A stretch of 64,000 bases of DNA from Oscillospiraceae bacterium. GTDB taxonomy: Bacteria; Bacillota; Clostridia; Oscillospirales; Oscillospiraceae. Below are positions 14,430-22,877 of the stretch, in pieces. The stretch lies in NCBI GenBank assembly GCA_910575695.1, contig CAJTGJ010000006.1, positions 1 to 64,000 of the forward strand, read 5' to 3'. Numbering within the stretch: the first letter of the stretch is position 1; the number at the start of each line of letters is the position of its first letter. The notes beneath the pieces were generated by a model that was not told the DNA's origin, ran no database searches, and was given only the letters and a program-made list of their open reading frames with translations. The translations under genes were made by a program, and so were the position numbers.

Positions 14430-16793
14430 ATGGCAAAGAGTAATTTGGTGATCGTGGAGTCGCCGGCCAAGGCGAAAACCATTGGAAAGTATCTGGGCCC
14501 GGACTTTGAGGTCAAGGCGTCCATGGGGCACATCCGGGACCTGCCCAAGAGCAAGCTGGGGGTGGATGTAACCACCTTCGAACCGGACTATGAGAATATC
14601 AAGGACAAGGCGGACGTCATCAAGGACCTGCGCAAGTCTGCCAAGGCCAGTGACAAGGTCTATCTGGCCACCGACCCTGACCGGGAGGGGGAGGCCATCT
14701 CCTGGCATTTGCAAAGCGTGCTGGGGGTGCCCAAGGAAAAAACCTGCCGTGTGACCTTCAACGAGATCACCCAGAAGGTTGTCAAGGAATCTATCGCGAA
14801 CCCTCGGGATATCGACCAGGACCTGGTGGACGCCCAGCAGGCCCGGCGGGTGCTGGACCGCATCGTGGGCTATGAGCTGTCCCCGCTGCTGTGGAAGAAG
14901 ATCCGTCGGGGGCTGTCGGCGGGGCGGGTGCAGTCGGTGGCCACCCGTCTGGCGGTGGAGCGGGAGGAGGAGATCCGCGCTTTCCAGCCCAAGGAGTATT
15001 GGTCCATTACTGCCGACCTGTCCCGGATCGCCCCCCATCTGGGGCAGTTCAAGGCGGACTTTTACGGCAGGGAAAAGAAGATGGAGCTGTCCAGTCAGGC
15101 GGAAGTGCAGGCCGTCACAGATGCTGTAAAGGGAAATCCCTTTGCGGTCAAAAGCGTGAAGCGGCAGGACAAGAACCGCGCCCCCGCGCCCCCGTTCATC
15201 ACCTCCACCCTCCAGCAGGAGGCGTCCCGAAAGCTGAACATGACCCCGCGGCGCACTATGTCCATTGCCCAGCAGCTCTATGAGGGAGTGGACATCGAGG
15301 GCGTTGGCACCGTGGGCCTCATCACCTATATGCGTACCGACTCCCTGCGCCTGTCCGAGGAGGCGCTGGCGGCGGCGAAAACCTTCATCATTGCCCGGTA
15401 CGGTAAGCAGTATTATCCCGCCCAAACCCGGCGTTTCAAGGCCAAGGGGAATGCGCAGGACGCCCATGAGGCCATCCGCCCCTCCGATGTGAACCTGACT
15501 CCGGAGGATTTGAAAAAGAGCCTGACCTCCGAGCAGTACCGCCTGTACAAGCTGATTTGGAGCCGCTTCCTGGCCTGCCAGATGGCGGGGGCAGTATACG
15601 ACAGCGTGTCCATCGAGGTGGAATCGGCGGGCTACCGCTTCCGGGCCAGTCATTCGTCTGTGAAGTTTTCCGGCTTTACAGCGGTATACGAGGAGAGCCG
15701 GGACGAGGACGACGAGGCGCCCCAGTCCCCGCTGCCCGATTTGAGGGAGGGGGAGGAGCTGAAGCTCAACGGCCTTGCTCCTGCCCAGCACTTCACCCAG
15801 CCCCCCGCCCGGTTTACCGAGGCCAGCCTCATCAAGGCGCTGGAGGAGCGGGGTGTGGGCCGTCCGTCCACCTATGCCCCAACCATTTCCACCATCACCA
15901 GCCGGGAATATGTGGTCAAGGAGGGCAAATACCTGCGCCCCACCCCCTTGGGCGAGGTGGTCACGGGGCTGATGAAGGACAAATTCCCCGACATTGTGGA
16001 CACGGAATTTACCGCTCAGATGGAGGGCCGCTTGGACAAGGTGGAATCCGGCGAGGAACAGTGGAAGCAGGTGCTGGCCGAATTCTACGGCGGCTTTGAA
16101 ACCGAGCTGAAGAAGGCGGAGAGCGAGCTGGACGGCGAGCGTATCAAGGTGCCCGACGAGGTGTCGGAGGAGGTCTGCGACTTGTGCGGACGTCAGATGG
16201 TGGTGAAATCCGGGCGGTTCGGGCGGTTTTTGGCCTGCCCCGGCTATCCGGAGTGTACCTTTACCAAGCCGCTGGTGGTGGAGATGCCGGGCAGATGCCC
16301 CAAGTGCGGGGGGCGTCTGGTGAAGCGCACCGGCGTGAGCAAAAAGAACAACAAACAGTACACCTACTACTGCTGTGAGCACCTGAACAGCAAGGTGGAG
16401 GAAAAACGCTGTGACTTCATGACCTGGGACGTGCCCGTGAAGGACAACTGCCCCATGTGCGGCTGGACCATGTTCAAGCTGTCCGGCCGGGGCTTCAAGA
16501 GGCCCTTCTGCATCAATCCGGACTGCTCCAACTTCCTGCCGGAGGACAAGCGGGGCGGCTACAAGAAAAAGACGGAGGACGCCGCCCCGGCGGAGGGCGC
16601 GGAGAAGGCGGAAGCCGAATCGAAGCCCGCCAAAAAGACGGCGGCAAAAAAGAGTACCACGAAGAAAACTGCGTCCGCCGACAAAACCACAGCAGCGAAG
16701 AAAACTGCCGCTAAGAAAACCACAACGGCCAAAAAGTCGACCGCCGCCAAGAAAACCACAGCCAAAAAGACGACGAAAAAGGCGGAGGAGTAA
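14430..16793 (+). CDS. topA: DNA topoisomerase I
   Basis: A 787-residue type IA enzyme that relaxes negative supercoils. The Toprim domain opens the protein (VIVESPAKAKTIGKYLG, then ATDPDREGEAISWHL with the acidic metal triad). The catalytic Tyr is about residue 300 in ITYMRTDSLRLS. Three four-Cys zinc ribbons follow from about residue 583 (CDLCGRQM...CPGYPEC, CPKCGGRL...CCEH, CPMCGWTM...CINPDC). The last 70 residues are a Lys/Ala/Thr tail resembling histone H1 tails, which probably aids DNA binding. Such tails are seen in other high-GC bacteria. Confidence 0.97.
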   Translation: MAKSNLVIVESPAKAKTIGKYLGPDFEVKASMGHIRDLPKSKLGVDVTTFEPDYENIKDKADVIKDLRKSAKASDKVYLATDPDREGEAISWHLQSVLGVPKEKTCRVTFNEITQKVVKESIANPRDIDQDLVDAQQARRVLDRIVGYELSPLLWKKIRRGLSAGRVQSVATRLAVEREEEIRAFQPKEYWSITADLSRIAPHLGQFKADFYGREKKMELSSQAEVQAVTDAVKGNPFAVKSVKRQDKNRAPAPPFITSTLQQEASRKLNMTPRRTMSIAQQLYEGVDIEGVGTVGLITYMRTDSLRLSEEALAAAKTFIIARYGKQYYPAQTRRFKAKGNAQDAHEAIRPSDVNLTPEDLKKSLTSEQYRLYKLIWSRFLACQMAGAVYDSVSIEVESAGYRFRASHSSVKFSGFTAVYEESRDEDDEAPQSPLPDLREGEELKLNGLAPAQHFTQPPARFTEASLIKALEERGVGRPSTYAPTISTITSREYVVKEGKYLRPTPLGEVVTGLMKDKFPDIVDTEFTAQMEGRLDKVESGEEQWKQVLAEFYGGFETELKKAESELDGERIKVPDEVSEEVCDLCGRQMVVKSGRFGRFLACPGYPECTFTKPLVVEMPGRCPKCGGRLVKRTGVSKKNNKQYTYYCCEHLNSKVEEKRCDFMTWDVPVKDNCPMCGWTMFKLSGRGFKRPFCINPDCSNFLPEDKRGGYKKKTEDAAPAEGAEKAEAESKPAKKTAAKKSTTKKTASADKTTAAKKTAAKKTTTAKKSTAAKKTTAKKTTKKAEE

Positions 16794-16794
16794 A

Positions 16795-17049
16795 TCAGCA
16801 GAACAGCTCCAGGGCCAGACGGAACCCGGCGCAGAAAACGGCGCGTTCATTGAGCAGGTTGAAAAGGGTCTGCTCGGAGAGGTATTTATCAAAACGCGTT
16901 TCTATTTCTTCGTCCAACAGGGCGCGGAAAGATTTTTCCTGCCGATCCAAACAGGAGACCACGCTGGAAAATTCAGGTTCTTCGTCCAGCAGAGGCCGCA
17001 CAAGGTGTTCCTGGGCGTGAAGAAAAAGTGCTTCCATTGCATCGGTCAT
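16795..17049 (-). CDS. Small DUF6809-like protein
   Basis: An 84-residue, acidic, helical protein ending in CAGFRLALELFC, like DUF6809 proteins common on clostridial mobile elements (recognition by pattern only). Start at the ATG at 17049, eight bases after AGGAG. It is transcribed divergently from an XRE regulator, with a shared palindromic control region. Its stop lies one base from the topA stop (convergent). No function known. The pair looks like an insert in the topA-trmFO order. Confidence 0.55.
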   Translation of the reverse strand: MTDAMEALFLHAQEHLVRPLLDEEPEFSSVVSCLDRQEKSFRALLDEEIETRFDKYLSEQTLFNLLNERAVFCAGFRLALELFC

Positions 17050-17069
17050 ATGTATCAACTCCTATCTAT

Positions 17070-17103
17070 CACTTTAAGTACATTGTAATACGTACTTAAA
17101 GTG
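17070..17103. promoter_or_regulatory. Palindromic operator between divergent genes
   Basis: Perfect 12-base inverted repeat CACTTTAAGTAC / GTACTTAAAGTG with a ten-base spacer. It lies between the starts of the DUF6809-like gene and the XRE regulator and is the likely regulator binding site controlling both. Confidence 0.7.
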
Positions 17104-17120
17104 AAGTCAAGAGGCTTACT

Positions 17121-17342
17121 ATGGAAAGTTTTAAAGTCAGAGTAAAAGAACTGCGCAAAGAGAAACGGTTTACCCAGCGGGAAATGGGCGAACAACTGGG
17201 GATAACTATGCGGGCTTACCAGTGCTATGAACAGGGCACAAGGTATCCGGAGTTTCCTGGCCTGATTAAATTAGCTGATTTTTTTGACGTGTCGCTTGAC
17301 TATTTAGTTGGCCGTTCCAATCACAGAGAAAGGGAACCCTAA
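17121..17342 (+). CDS. XRE-family (Cro/CI) regulator
   Basis: A 73-residue single-domain HTH protein: VKELRKEKRFTQREMGEQLG, ITMRAYQCYEQGTRYPEF (recognition helix), then LADFFDVSLDYLVGRS. Almost the whole protein is the DNA-binding domain, so it probably acts as a dimer on the palindrome at 17070-17103 and represses itself and the divergent gene. The coding sequence is noticeably richer in A and T than topA and trmFO, a sign of later arrival. Its stop lies three bases before the trmFO start, so read-through could co-express trmFO. Confidence 0.88.
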   Translation: MESFKVRVKELRKEKRFTQREMGEQLGITMRAYQCYEQGTRYPEFPGLIKLADFFDVSLDYLVGRSNHREREP

Positions 17343-17345
17343 AGC

Positions 17346-18647
17346 ATGAATGTTACCGTCATCGGCGCGGGCCTTGCCGGGTGCGAGGCCGCGTACCAGC
17401 TCGCCCGGCGGGGCGTTTCCGTCTCCCTGATGGAGATGAAGCCCCAGAAAATGACCCCTGCCCACCACAGCCCCGGCTTTGCCGAGCTGGTGTGCTCCAA
17501 CTCCCTGCGCTCCGACCAGCTGGAGAACGCGGTGGGGCTTCTAAAGGAGGAGCTGCGCCGGTGCGGCTCGCTGATCCTGCGCTGTGCCGACGAGAACCGG
17601 GTGGAGGCGGGGGGTGCGCTGGCCGTGGACCGGGAGGGCTTCTCCCAGGCCGTCACGGATGCCGTCCGCGCCCACCCCAACATTACCGTGGTGGAGGGGG
17701 AGGTTACCGCCATCCCCGGCGGGGAGGTGGTAGTGGCCTCCGGTCCGCTGACGTCGGACGGGCTGTCCCAGGCCGTCGCGGGGCTGTTTCCGGCGGACAG
17801 CTGCCTCAATTTCTTTGACGCGGCGGCCCCCATCGTCACCTTCGACAGCATCGACATGGAGCACGCCTGGTTTGCTTCCCGGTACGGCAAGGGGACGGCG
17901 GATTACATCAACTGCGCCCTGTCCGAGGAGGAGTATCTGGCTTTCTGGAAGGAGCTGTGCGCGGCGGAGGAGGCGGAGGTCCACGGTTTTGAGGACAAGC
18001 GGGTGTTTGAGGGCTGTATGCCGGTGGAGGTCATGGCCCGCCGTGGGGTGCAGACGCTGGCCTTCGGACCGCTGAAGCCCAAGGGCCTGCCAGACCCGAA
18101 AACCGGGCGGGAGCCCTGCGCCGTGGTACAGCTCCGCCGGGACAACAAGCAGGGCACGCTGTACAATCTGGTGGGCTTCCAGACCCATTTGAAGTGGGGG
18201 GAGCAGAAACGGGTGTTCTCCATGATTCCGGCGTTGAAAAACGCGGAATACGTGCGCTACGGGGTAATGCACCGCAATACCTACCTGGACTCCCCCCGCC
18301 TGCTGGACCGGTACTACCGGGTGAGGGGGAATGAGCGGATCTCCTTCGCCGGGCAGATCACCGGGGTGGAGGGCTATGTGGAATCCACCGCCTCCGGCTT
18401 CCTGGCGGGGGTGGAGCTGGCCCGCCGCCTGCTGGGGCAGGGGCCTCTGAATTTTCCGCGGGAGACAGCCATCGGGGCGCTGGCGCTCTATGTGAGCAAC
18501 GAGAGCGTGGTGGATTTCCAGCCCATGAACATCAATTTCGGCATTATGCCGTCCCTGGACTGCAGGGTGAAGGGGAAGCGGGAGAAAAACGCCGCGCTGT
18601 CCCGGCGCTCGCTGGAGCTGATCGACGGTATCAAAGAGAGATTATAA
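17346..18647 (+). CDS. trmFO: tRNA (uracil-54-C5)-methyltransferase TrmFO
   Basis: A 433-residue flavin- and folate-dependent enzyme that makes m5U54 in the T-loop of tRNA using methylene-tetrahydrofolate. The FAD site is at the start (VTVIGAGLAGCEAAYQLARRG). Family blocks SNSLRSDQLENAVGLLKEEL, MEHAWFASRYGKG, YINCALSEEEY, FEGCMPVEVMARRG and SFAGQITGVEGYVESTASG are all present, with the catalytic Cys residues in the CNS and CMP contexts. Length is normal. topA-trmFO adjacency is standard in Bacillota, here interrupted by two small genes. Confidence 0.97.
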   Translation: MNVTVIGAGLAGCEAAYQLARRGVSVSLMEMKPQKMTPAHHSPGFAELVCSNSLRSDQLENAVGLLKEELRRCGSLILRCADENRVEAGGALAVDREGFSQAVTDAVRAHPNITVVEGEVTAIPGGEVVVASGPLTSDGLSQAVAGLFPADSCLNFFDAAAPIVTFDSIDMEHAWFASRYGKGTADYINCALSEEEYLAFWKELCAAEEAEVHGFEDKRVFEGCMPVEVMARRGVQTLAFGPLKPKGLPDPKTGREPCAVVQLRRDNKQGTLYNLVGFQTHLKWGEQKRVFSMIPALKNAEYVRYGVMHRNTYLDSPRLLDRYYRVRGNERISFAGQITGVEGYVESTASGFLAGVELARRLLGQGPLNFPRETAIGALALYVSNESVVDFQPMNINFGIMPSLDCRVKGKREKNAALSRRSLELIDGIKERL

Positions 18648-18662
18648 AGGGAGGCCGATGAA

Positions 18663-19706
18663 ATGCGGATTATCGTAGACGCCATGGGAGGGGACAACGC
18701 CCCCAAGGCCCCGGTGCAGGGCGCTTTGCAGGCCGTCAGGGAGTACGGAGTAGAAGTGGTGCTGGTGGGCCGGGGGGAGGATATTTTGAAGGCTTTCCAG
18801 GACGAGGGCGTGGCGGACCTCCCCAAGGAGCTGACCATCACCCACGCCGGACAGGTGGTGGAGATGTGCGACAACCCCGCCACGGCGTTCAAGGAGAAAA
18901 AGGATTCCTCTCTGACCGTGGGCCTGAACATGGTCAAAAACGGGGAGGGGGACGCCTTTGTGTCCGCCGGGTCCACGGGGGCTCTGCTGGCGGGGGCCAC
19001 CCTGCTGGTGAAGCGCATCAAGGGCATCCGCCGTGCGGCCATGGCCCCGGTGGTGCCCACCGGGGGCGGCGGGGCTGTGCTGGTGGACTGCGGGGCCACC
19101 GCCGAGGGTACGCCGGAATTCCTGCTTCAGTTCGCGTTTATGGGCAGCTACTACGCGGAGCGGGTGCTGGGCCGTCCGGAGCCCAAGGTGGGCCTGCTGA
19201 ACATCGGCTCGGAGCCGTCCAAGGGCACCGGGCTCCAGCAGGAGGCGTACATCCTGCTGAAAAAGGCGGGGGACGAGGGCCGCATTAACTTCGTGGGCAA
19301 CGTGGAGGCTCGGGAGGCGGTGGAGGGGGCCGTGGACGTGATTGTGGCGGACGGCTACTCCGGCAATATTTTCCTCAAGACCATGGAGGGCGCGGGGCTG
19401 TTCCTGGGCCGGGAGATCAAGAAAATGTTCCTGCGCAATGTCCGCAGCAAGATCGCCGCCCTGCTGGTGAAGGACGGCGTTTTGGAGTTTAAAAAGCTGA
19501 TGGACTCCAACGAGGTGGGGGGGACGGCGCTGGTGGGCATCGCCAAGCCAGTGATCAAGGCCCACGGCTCGTCCAACGGCACCGCCATGAAGAACGCCAT
19601 CCGGCAGGCGGTGGAGTTTACCCGGTCAGGCATGATCGAGGATATCGCGGAAAATATGGAGCATATGCGCCTGCCGGTGAAGCCCGCGCCGGAGGACAAG
19701 GGATAA
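18663..19706 (+). CDS. plsX: Phosphate acyltransferase PlsX
   Basis: A 347-residue PlsX, which converts acyl-ACP to acyl-phosphate for phospholipid synthesis at the membrane surface. Seen: IIVDAMGGDNAP at the start, SAGSTGALLAGA, NIGSEPSKGTGL and VVADGYSGNIFLKTMEGA. GGGAGG precedes the ATG. It is followed by acpP and rnc, as in many Bacillota, but acpP has its own strong promoter. Confidence 0.97.
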   Translation: MRIIVDAMGGDNAPKAPVQGALQAVREYGVEVVLVGRGEDILKAFQDEGVADLPKELTITHAGQVVEMCDNPATAFKEKKDSSLTVGLNMVKNGEGDAFVSAGSTGALLAGATLLVKRIKGIRRAAMAPVVPTGGGGAVLVDCGATAEGTPEFLLQFAFMGSYYAERVLGRPEPKVGLLNIGSEPSKGTGLQQEAYILLKKAGDEGRINFVGNVEAREAVEGAVDVIVADGYSGNIFLKTMEGAGLFLGREIKKMFLRNVRSKIAALLVKDGVLEFKKLMDSNEVGGTALVGIAKPVIKAHGSSNGTAMKNAIRQAVEFTRSGMIEDIAENMEHMRLPVKPAPEDKG

Positions 19707-19758
19707 GGGGGTTGTGGCCCCAAGTATGGCCCCAGGAGAAAAAAATGTCAAAAGGCTA

Positions 19759-19787
19759 TTGACAGCGGGCTCCAAAGCCCCTATTAT
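19759..19787 (+). promoter_or_regulatory. Sigma-A promoter of acpP
   Basis: TTGACA (19759-19764), exactly 17 bases, TATTAT (19782-19787). TGTCAA lies seven bases upstream as an inverted copy of the -35 box, a possible regulator half-site. Confidence 0.8.
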
Positions 19788-19825
19788 GTATGTGTTCAAA
19801 GCCACATAGAAGGAGCTGCTGTGAA

Positions 19826-20059
19826 ATGTTTGAAAAACTGTGCAAGCTGATTGCCGACCAATTCGGCGTGGAACCGAACAGCGTGAAGGCAGATACCGCT
19901 TTTGTCGATGACCTGGGCGCTGATTCCGTGGATCTGGTGGACCTGTCCATGGCGCTGGAGGAGGAGTTCGGCATGGAGGAGATGGAGGCCGAGGAGATCG
20001 AGTCTATCGTCACTGTCGGCGACTTGTACAAGTATATGCAGGATCATCTGGATCTCTGA
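19826..20059 (+). CDS. acpP: Acyl carrier protein
   Basis: A 77-residue acidic helical protein. DDLGADSVDLVDLSMALEEE contains the phosphopantetheine Ser in the DSVD motif (DSLD in most ACPs). The protein carries growing acyl chains for fatty acid synthesis and donates to PlsX. Start at 19826 after AAGGAG; a GTG at 19821 in another frame is not used. A terminator follows at once. Confidence 0.96.
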   Translation: MFEKLCKLIADQFGVEPNSVKADTAFVDDLGADSVDLVDLSMALEEEFGMEEMEAEEIESIVTVGDLYKYMQDHLDL

Positions 20060-20075
20060 GACTGGGAAGACCGTG

Positions 20076-20103
20076 AAAAAGTCCCGCTGAGGCGGGGCTT
20101 TTT
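20076..20103 (+). terminator. Terminator after acpP
   Basis: AAAAAGTCCCGC-TGAG-GCGGGGCTTTTT: GC stem, four-base loop and T run. Confidence 0.9.
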
Positions 20104-20130
20104 CTGTCGTAGAGGATAGGGGGGCCTTTG

Positions 20131-20802
20131 ATGGATAGGCTGGAAGAAAAATTAGGGTATCATTTTCGGGTCCGGGGCCTGCTTGAGCACGCCATGACCC
20201 ACAGCTCCTACGCCAACGAGCACCGGAGCGCGGGCCTGACCAGCAACGAGCGGCTGGAATTTCTGGGGGACTCCGTGCTGGGGGTGGTGGTGGCGGATTA
20301 TCTGTTTACCACCCATCCGGATATGCCCGAAGGGGAGCTGACCCGTACCCGGGCGGCGCTGGTGTGCGAGGGCAGCCTGCACGAGGCGGCCAAAAGCCTG
20401 GACCTGGGCCGTTACCTGCGGCTGGGCAAGGGCGAGGACGCGGGCGGGGGCCGGAAGCGTCCATCCATCCTGGCGGACGCCACCGAGGCCATGCTGGCGG
20501 CGGTGTACCTGGACGGGGGGATGGAGGCGGTGCGGCCCATCATCCGCACCCTGATTTTGGACAAGGAGCGGGAGAAGTCCGCCGGACGGGACTTCAAAAC
20601 CGCCCTCCAGGAGCTGGTACAGCGCAGGCCCGGTGCGTCGGTGAGTTACCGTCTGGTGCGGGAGAGCGGCCCCGACCACTGCCGCAGTTTTGAGATGGAG
20701 GCATCGGTGGACGGGAAGGTCATCGGCGCGGGGGCGGGCCGGACGAAGAAGGAGGCCGAGCAGATGGCGGCAAAGGCCGCGCTGGAGAAACTGAAGGGGT
20801 GA
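20131..20802 (+). CDS. rnc: Ribonuclease III
   Basis: A 223-residue double-strand RNA endonuclease for rRNA processing and mRNA decay. The catalytic signature NERLEFLGDSVLGVVVADYL and the second acidic site (DATEAMLAAVYLDGG) are present. The C-terminal dsRNA-binding domain ends with AGRTKKEAEQMAAKAALEKL. Start at the ATG at 20131 after AGGGGGG (a TTG precedes it). In many relatives smc follows rnc; here a NUDIX remnant and then scpAB follow. Confidence 0.96.
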   Translation: MDRLEEKLGYHFRVRGLLEHAMTHSSYANEHRSAGLTSNERLEFLGDSVLGVVVADYLFTTHPDMPEGELTRTRAALVCEGSLHEAAKSLDLGRYLRLGKGEDAGGGRKRPSILADATEAMLAAVYLDGGMEAVRPIIRTLILDKEREKSAGRDFKTALQELVQRRPGASVSYRLVRESGPDHCRSFEMEASVDGKVIGAGAGRTKKEAEQMAAKAALEKLKG

Positions 20803-20811
20803 GGTTGAGCG

Positions 20812-21321
20812 ATGCGGCTGTTGTTTGAAATGGACACAAAAGACTATGACAGGAACGGTACTGCGTTTATACGCCACTCGGCCCGCTGTATCAATATCAA
20901 AAACGGGTTAGTCGCGATGGTGCACAGCATCAAGTATGACTACTATAAGTTTCCCGGCGGGGGAATCGAGAAAGGCGAAAGCGCAGAATGTGCGATGATC
21001 AGGGAGACGCGGGAGGAGGCTGGATAGACCGTCGTCCCCGGAACTGTGAAAGAGTACGGGTACGTTCATCGGATTCAAAAAAGCGATCATGACGATGCGG
21101 ACTATTTTGTTCAGGACAATTACTACTATCTCTGCGAGGTTGAGGAAAGCGTACAATCTCAGGATTTGGACGATTACGAGGCGGATGAAAAATTCACATT
21201 GGAGTATGTGGAGCCCGACAAGGCAATTTTTGTGAACAGGAATGTAAATCACGATTGAAAGGAAATTGAACGCGAAGCAAGGGTGCTGGAACTTCTGAAA
21301 GAGGAAGGGTACTTTGATTAA
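20812..21321 (+). pseudogene. NUDIX hydrolase pseudogene with two in-frame stops
   Basis: One continuous frame of 170 codons encodes a NUDIX protein: FPGGGIEKGESAECAMIRET and REEAG, where the Nudix box GX5EX7REUXEEXGU is complete up to its final residue. The next codon is TAG (21025-21027). The same frame continues TVVPGTVKEYGYVHRIQKSD through IFVNRNVNHD, meets TGA (21256-21258), then continues KEIEREARVLELLKEEGYFD to the true TAA. Both stops interrupt well-conserved positions with no frameshift, so this is a recently broken gene (or sequencing error). The sequence is richer in A and T than rnc and scpA. Confidence 0.85.
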
Positions 21322-21353
21322 GAGTTCTGGTTTGCAGAAAAAATAGCCTGCCC

Positions 21354-21382
21354 TTGTTTTTTGCAAGAAAATTTGCTATAAT
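21354..21382 (+). promoter_or_regulatory. Sigma-A promoter of scpA
   Basis: TTGTTT (21354-21359), 17 bases, TATAAT (21377-21382), 27 bases before the scpA start. Confidence 0.65.
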
Positions 21383-21409
21383 ATCCCTATTATAGAAGGG
21401 AGGGGAGCC

Positions 21410-22210
21410 ATGGAAGCCCCCGTCTACCACCTGGACAAGGTGGTGAAGGCCAAGCAGGAGGATCTGGAGGACTTCGACGGCCCCCTTGACCTGATCCTCC
21501 ACCTGCTGAGCAAAAACAAAATCGAGATCCGGGATATCAGCATATCCGACCTGCTGGACCAGTACATGGAGTGGATGAACCAGCGGGAAGAGCTGAACCT
21601 GGAGGTAGCCAGCGAGTTCGTCACCATGGCTGCTCATCTGGTCTACATCAAGACCAGGATGCTCCTGTCCATCGACGACGAGGTGGCCATGAGCGAAATG
21701 GAAGAATTGATGGCTGCTTTGGAGGAGCACAAGAGCCAGGAGGCGTACGTGAAGATCAAGGACGTCACCGGGCCGCTGGGCGGGCGGTACGAGTTCGGCC
21801 GGGACTACCTGACCAAACAGCCCGAGCCGGTGAAAACGGACAACGCCTACAATTATATCCATGACAGCGTGGATATTTTGACGGCCATTTGTTCCGTGTT
21901 CACCCGGTTGGACAGCAAACTGCCCCCGCCCACGGCGGCGTTCGAGGGCATTGTGGGCCGGGAGCCTTACCCGGTGGCGGACAAGGCCCGGTCAATCCTG
22001 GACAGGCTGGTGCAGTTTGGCGTGGCCCGGTTCCGGGCGCTGTTCAAAACCAGCCGGAGCCGCTCCGAGGTGGTGGCCACCTTCCTGGCCATCCTGGAGC
22101 TGTGCAAGGCCAACCGCATCCATCTGGCGGGGACGGCGGAGGATTGCACCGTTACCAGCACGGTGGACGAGGAGCCGGGGGACATAGACGTGACGGTGGA
22201 GAGCTATTGA
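21410..22210 (+). CDS. scpA: Segregation and condensation protein A
   Basis: A 266-residue kleisin of the SMC-ScpAB complex that compacts and separates chromosomes. The N-terminal SMC-neck helix block is LEDFDGPLDLILHLLSKNKI, EIRDISISDLLDQYMEW, then EFVTMAAHLVYIKTRMLLS. The C-terminal winged helix (VVATFLAILELCKANRI) binds the SMC cap. AGGGGAG precedes the ATG. scpB follows after 43 bases. Confidence 0.95.
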   Translation: MEAPVYHLDKVVKAKQEDLEDFDGPLDLILHLLSKNKIEIRDISISDLLDQYMEWMNQREELNLEVASEFVTMAAHLVYIKTRMLLSIDDEVAMSEMEELMAALEEHKSQEAYVKIKDVTGPLGGRYEFGRDYLTKQPEPVKTDNAYNYIHDSVDILTAICSVFTRLDSKLPPPTAAFEGIVGREPYPVADKARSILDRLVQFGVARFRALFKTSRSRSEVVATFLAILELCKANRIHLAGTAEDCTVTSTVDEEPGDIDVTVESY

Positions 22211-22253
22211 GAGGCGCAGAGCTGCTGAGGAATGCGGCGATTGGAGGTAGAGA

Positions 22254-22877
22254 ATGCCGATAATGGATCAAAAAGAGTTGGAAAGTGCCATTGAGGGCAT
22301 CCTCTTTGCCGCGGGGGATCCGGTGCCTGTGGAGCGTCTCTGCCTCACCCTGGATCAGGACCGGGAGACGGTGGACAATGTGTGCCAGCGCTTGTCGGAT
22401 TCCTACAGCTATGAGCGTCGGGGCATCCGCGTCGTGCGGCTGGACGCCAGCTGGCAGATGTGCTCCGCGCCGGAGCAGGCGGAGTATATCCGCAAAACGC
22501 TGGAAAACCGCAAACCCGCCCGGCTGTCCCAGCCTGCCCTGGAGGTGCTGGCCATCGTGGCCTACTTCCAGCCGGTGACCCGGGCCTACATCGAACAGCT
22601 CCGGGGGGTGGACAGCTCTTATACGGTGGGCCTGCTGCTGGAGCGGGATTTGATTTGCGAGGCGGGGCGTCTGGCGGTGCCGGGACGCCCCATGCAGTTC
22701 AAGACCACCAAAACCTTTCTGCGGTCCTTCGGGCTTGCCTCCCTGGACGATCTGCCGGAACTGCCCTCCGCTACCCAGGAGGAGGCCCAGCTTACCATGC
22801 AGCTGGAATCCGCCCTCCAGCGGCTCCGGCAGGCGGAAGGGCAGGAGAGCGGGGGGCAGGAGGAGGCGGAGCCATGA
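22254..22877 (+). CDS. scpB: Segregation and condensation protein B
   Basis: A 207-residue ScpB with two winged helices: LESAIEGILFAAGDPVPVE, then ARLSQPALEVLAIVAYFQPV, TRAYIEQLRGVDSSYTV, LLERDLICEAGRLAVPGRP. It binds the central part of ScpA as a dimer. Four-base overlap (ATGA) with the next gene. Confidence 0.95.
   Translation: MPIMDQKELESAIEGILFAAGDPVPVERLCLTLDQDRETVDNVCQRLSDSYSYERRGIRVVRLDASWQMCSAPEQAEYIRKTLENRKPARLSQPALEVLAIVAYFQPVTRAYIEQLRGVDSSYTVGLLLERDLICEAGRLAVPGRPMQFKTTKTFLRSFGLASLDDLPELPSATQEEAQLTMQLESALQRLRQAEGQESGGQEEAEP

Noticed and set aside
14181-16892. A 903-codon minus-strand open frame opposite topA
   Set aside because: topA is unmistakable on the plus strand; the opposite frame is open only because of GC-rich codons.
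20812-21321. Stop-codon reassignment or selenocysteine/pyrrolysine use
   Set aside because: Neighbouring genes end normally at TGA and TAG, no SECIS-like hairpin is evident after the TGA, and two different stops are affected.
22460-22873. N-terminal extension of the DUF2953 protein
   Set aside because: The extension lies inside scpB in another frame; the ATG at 22874 in an ATGA overlap and the membrane segment right after it define the true start.
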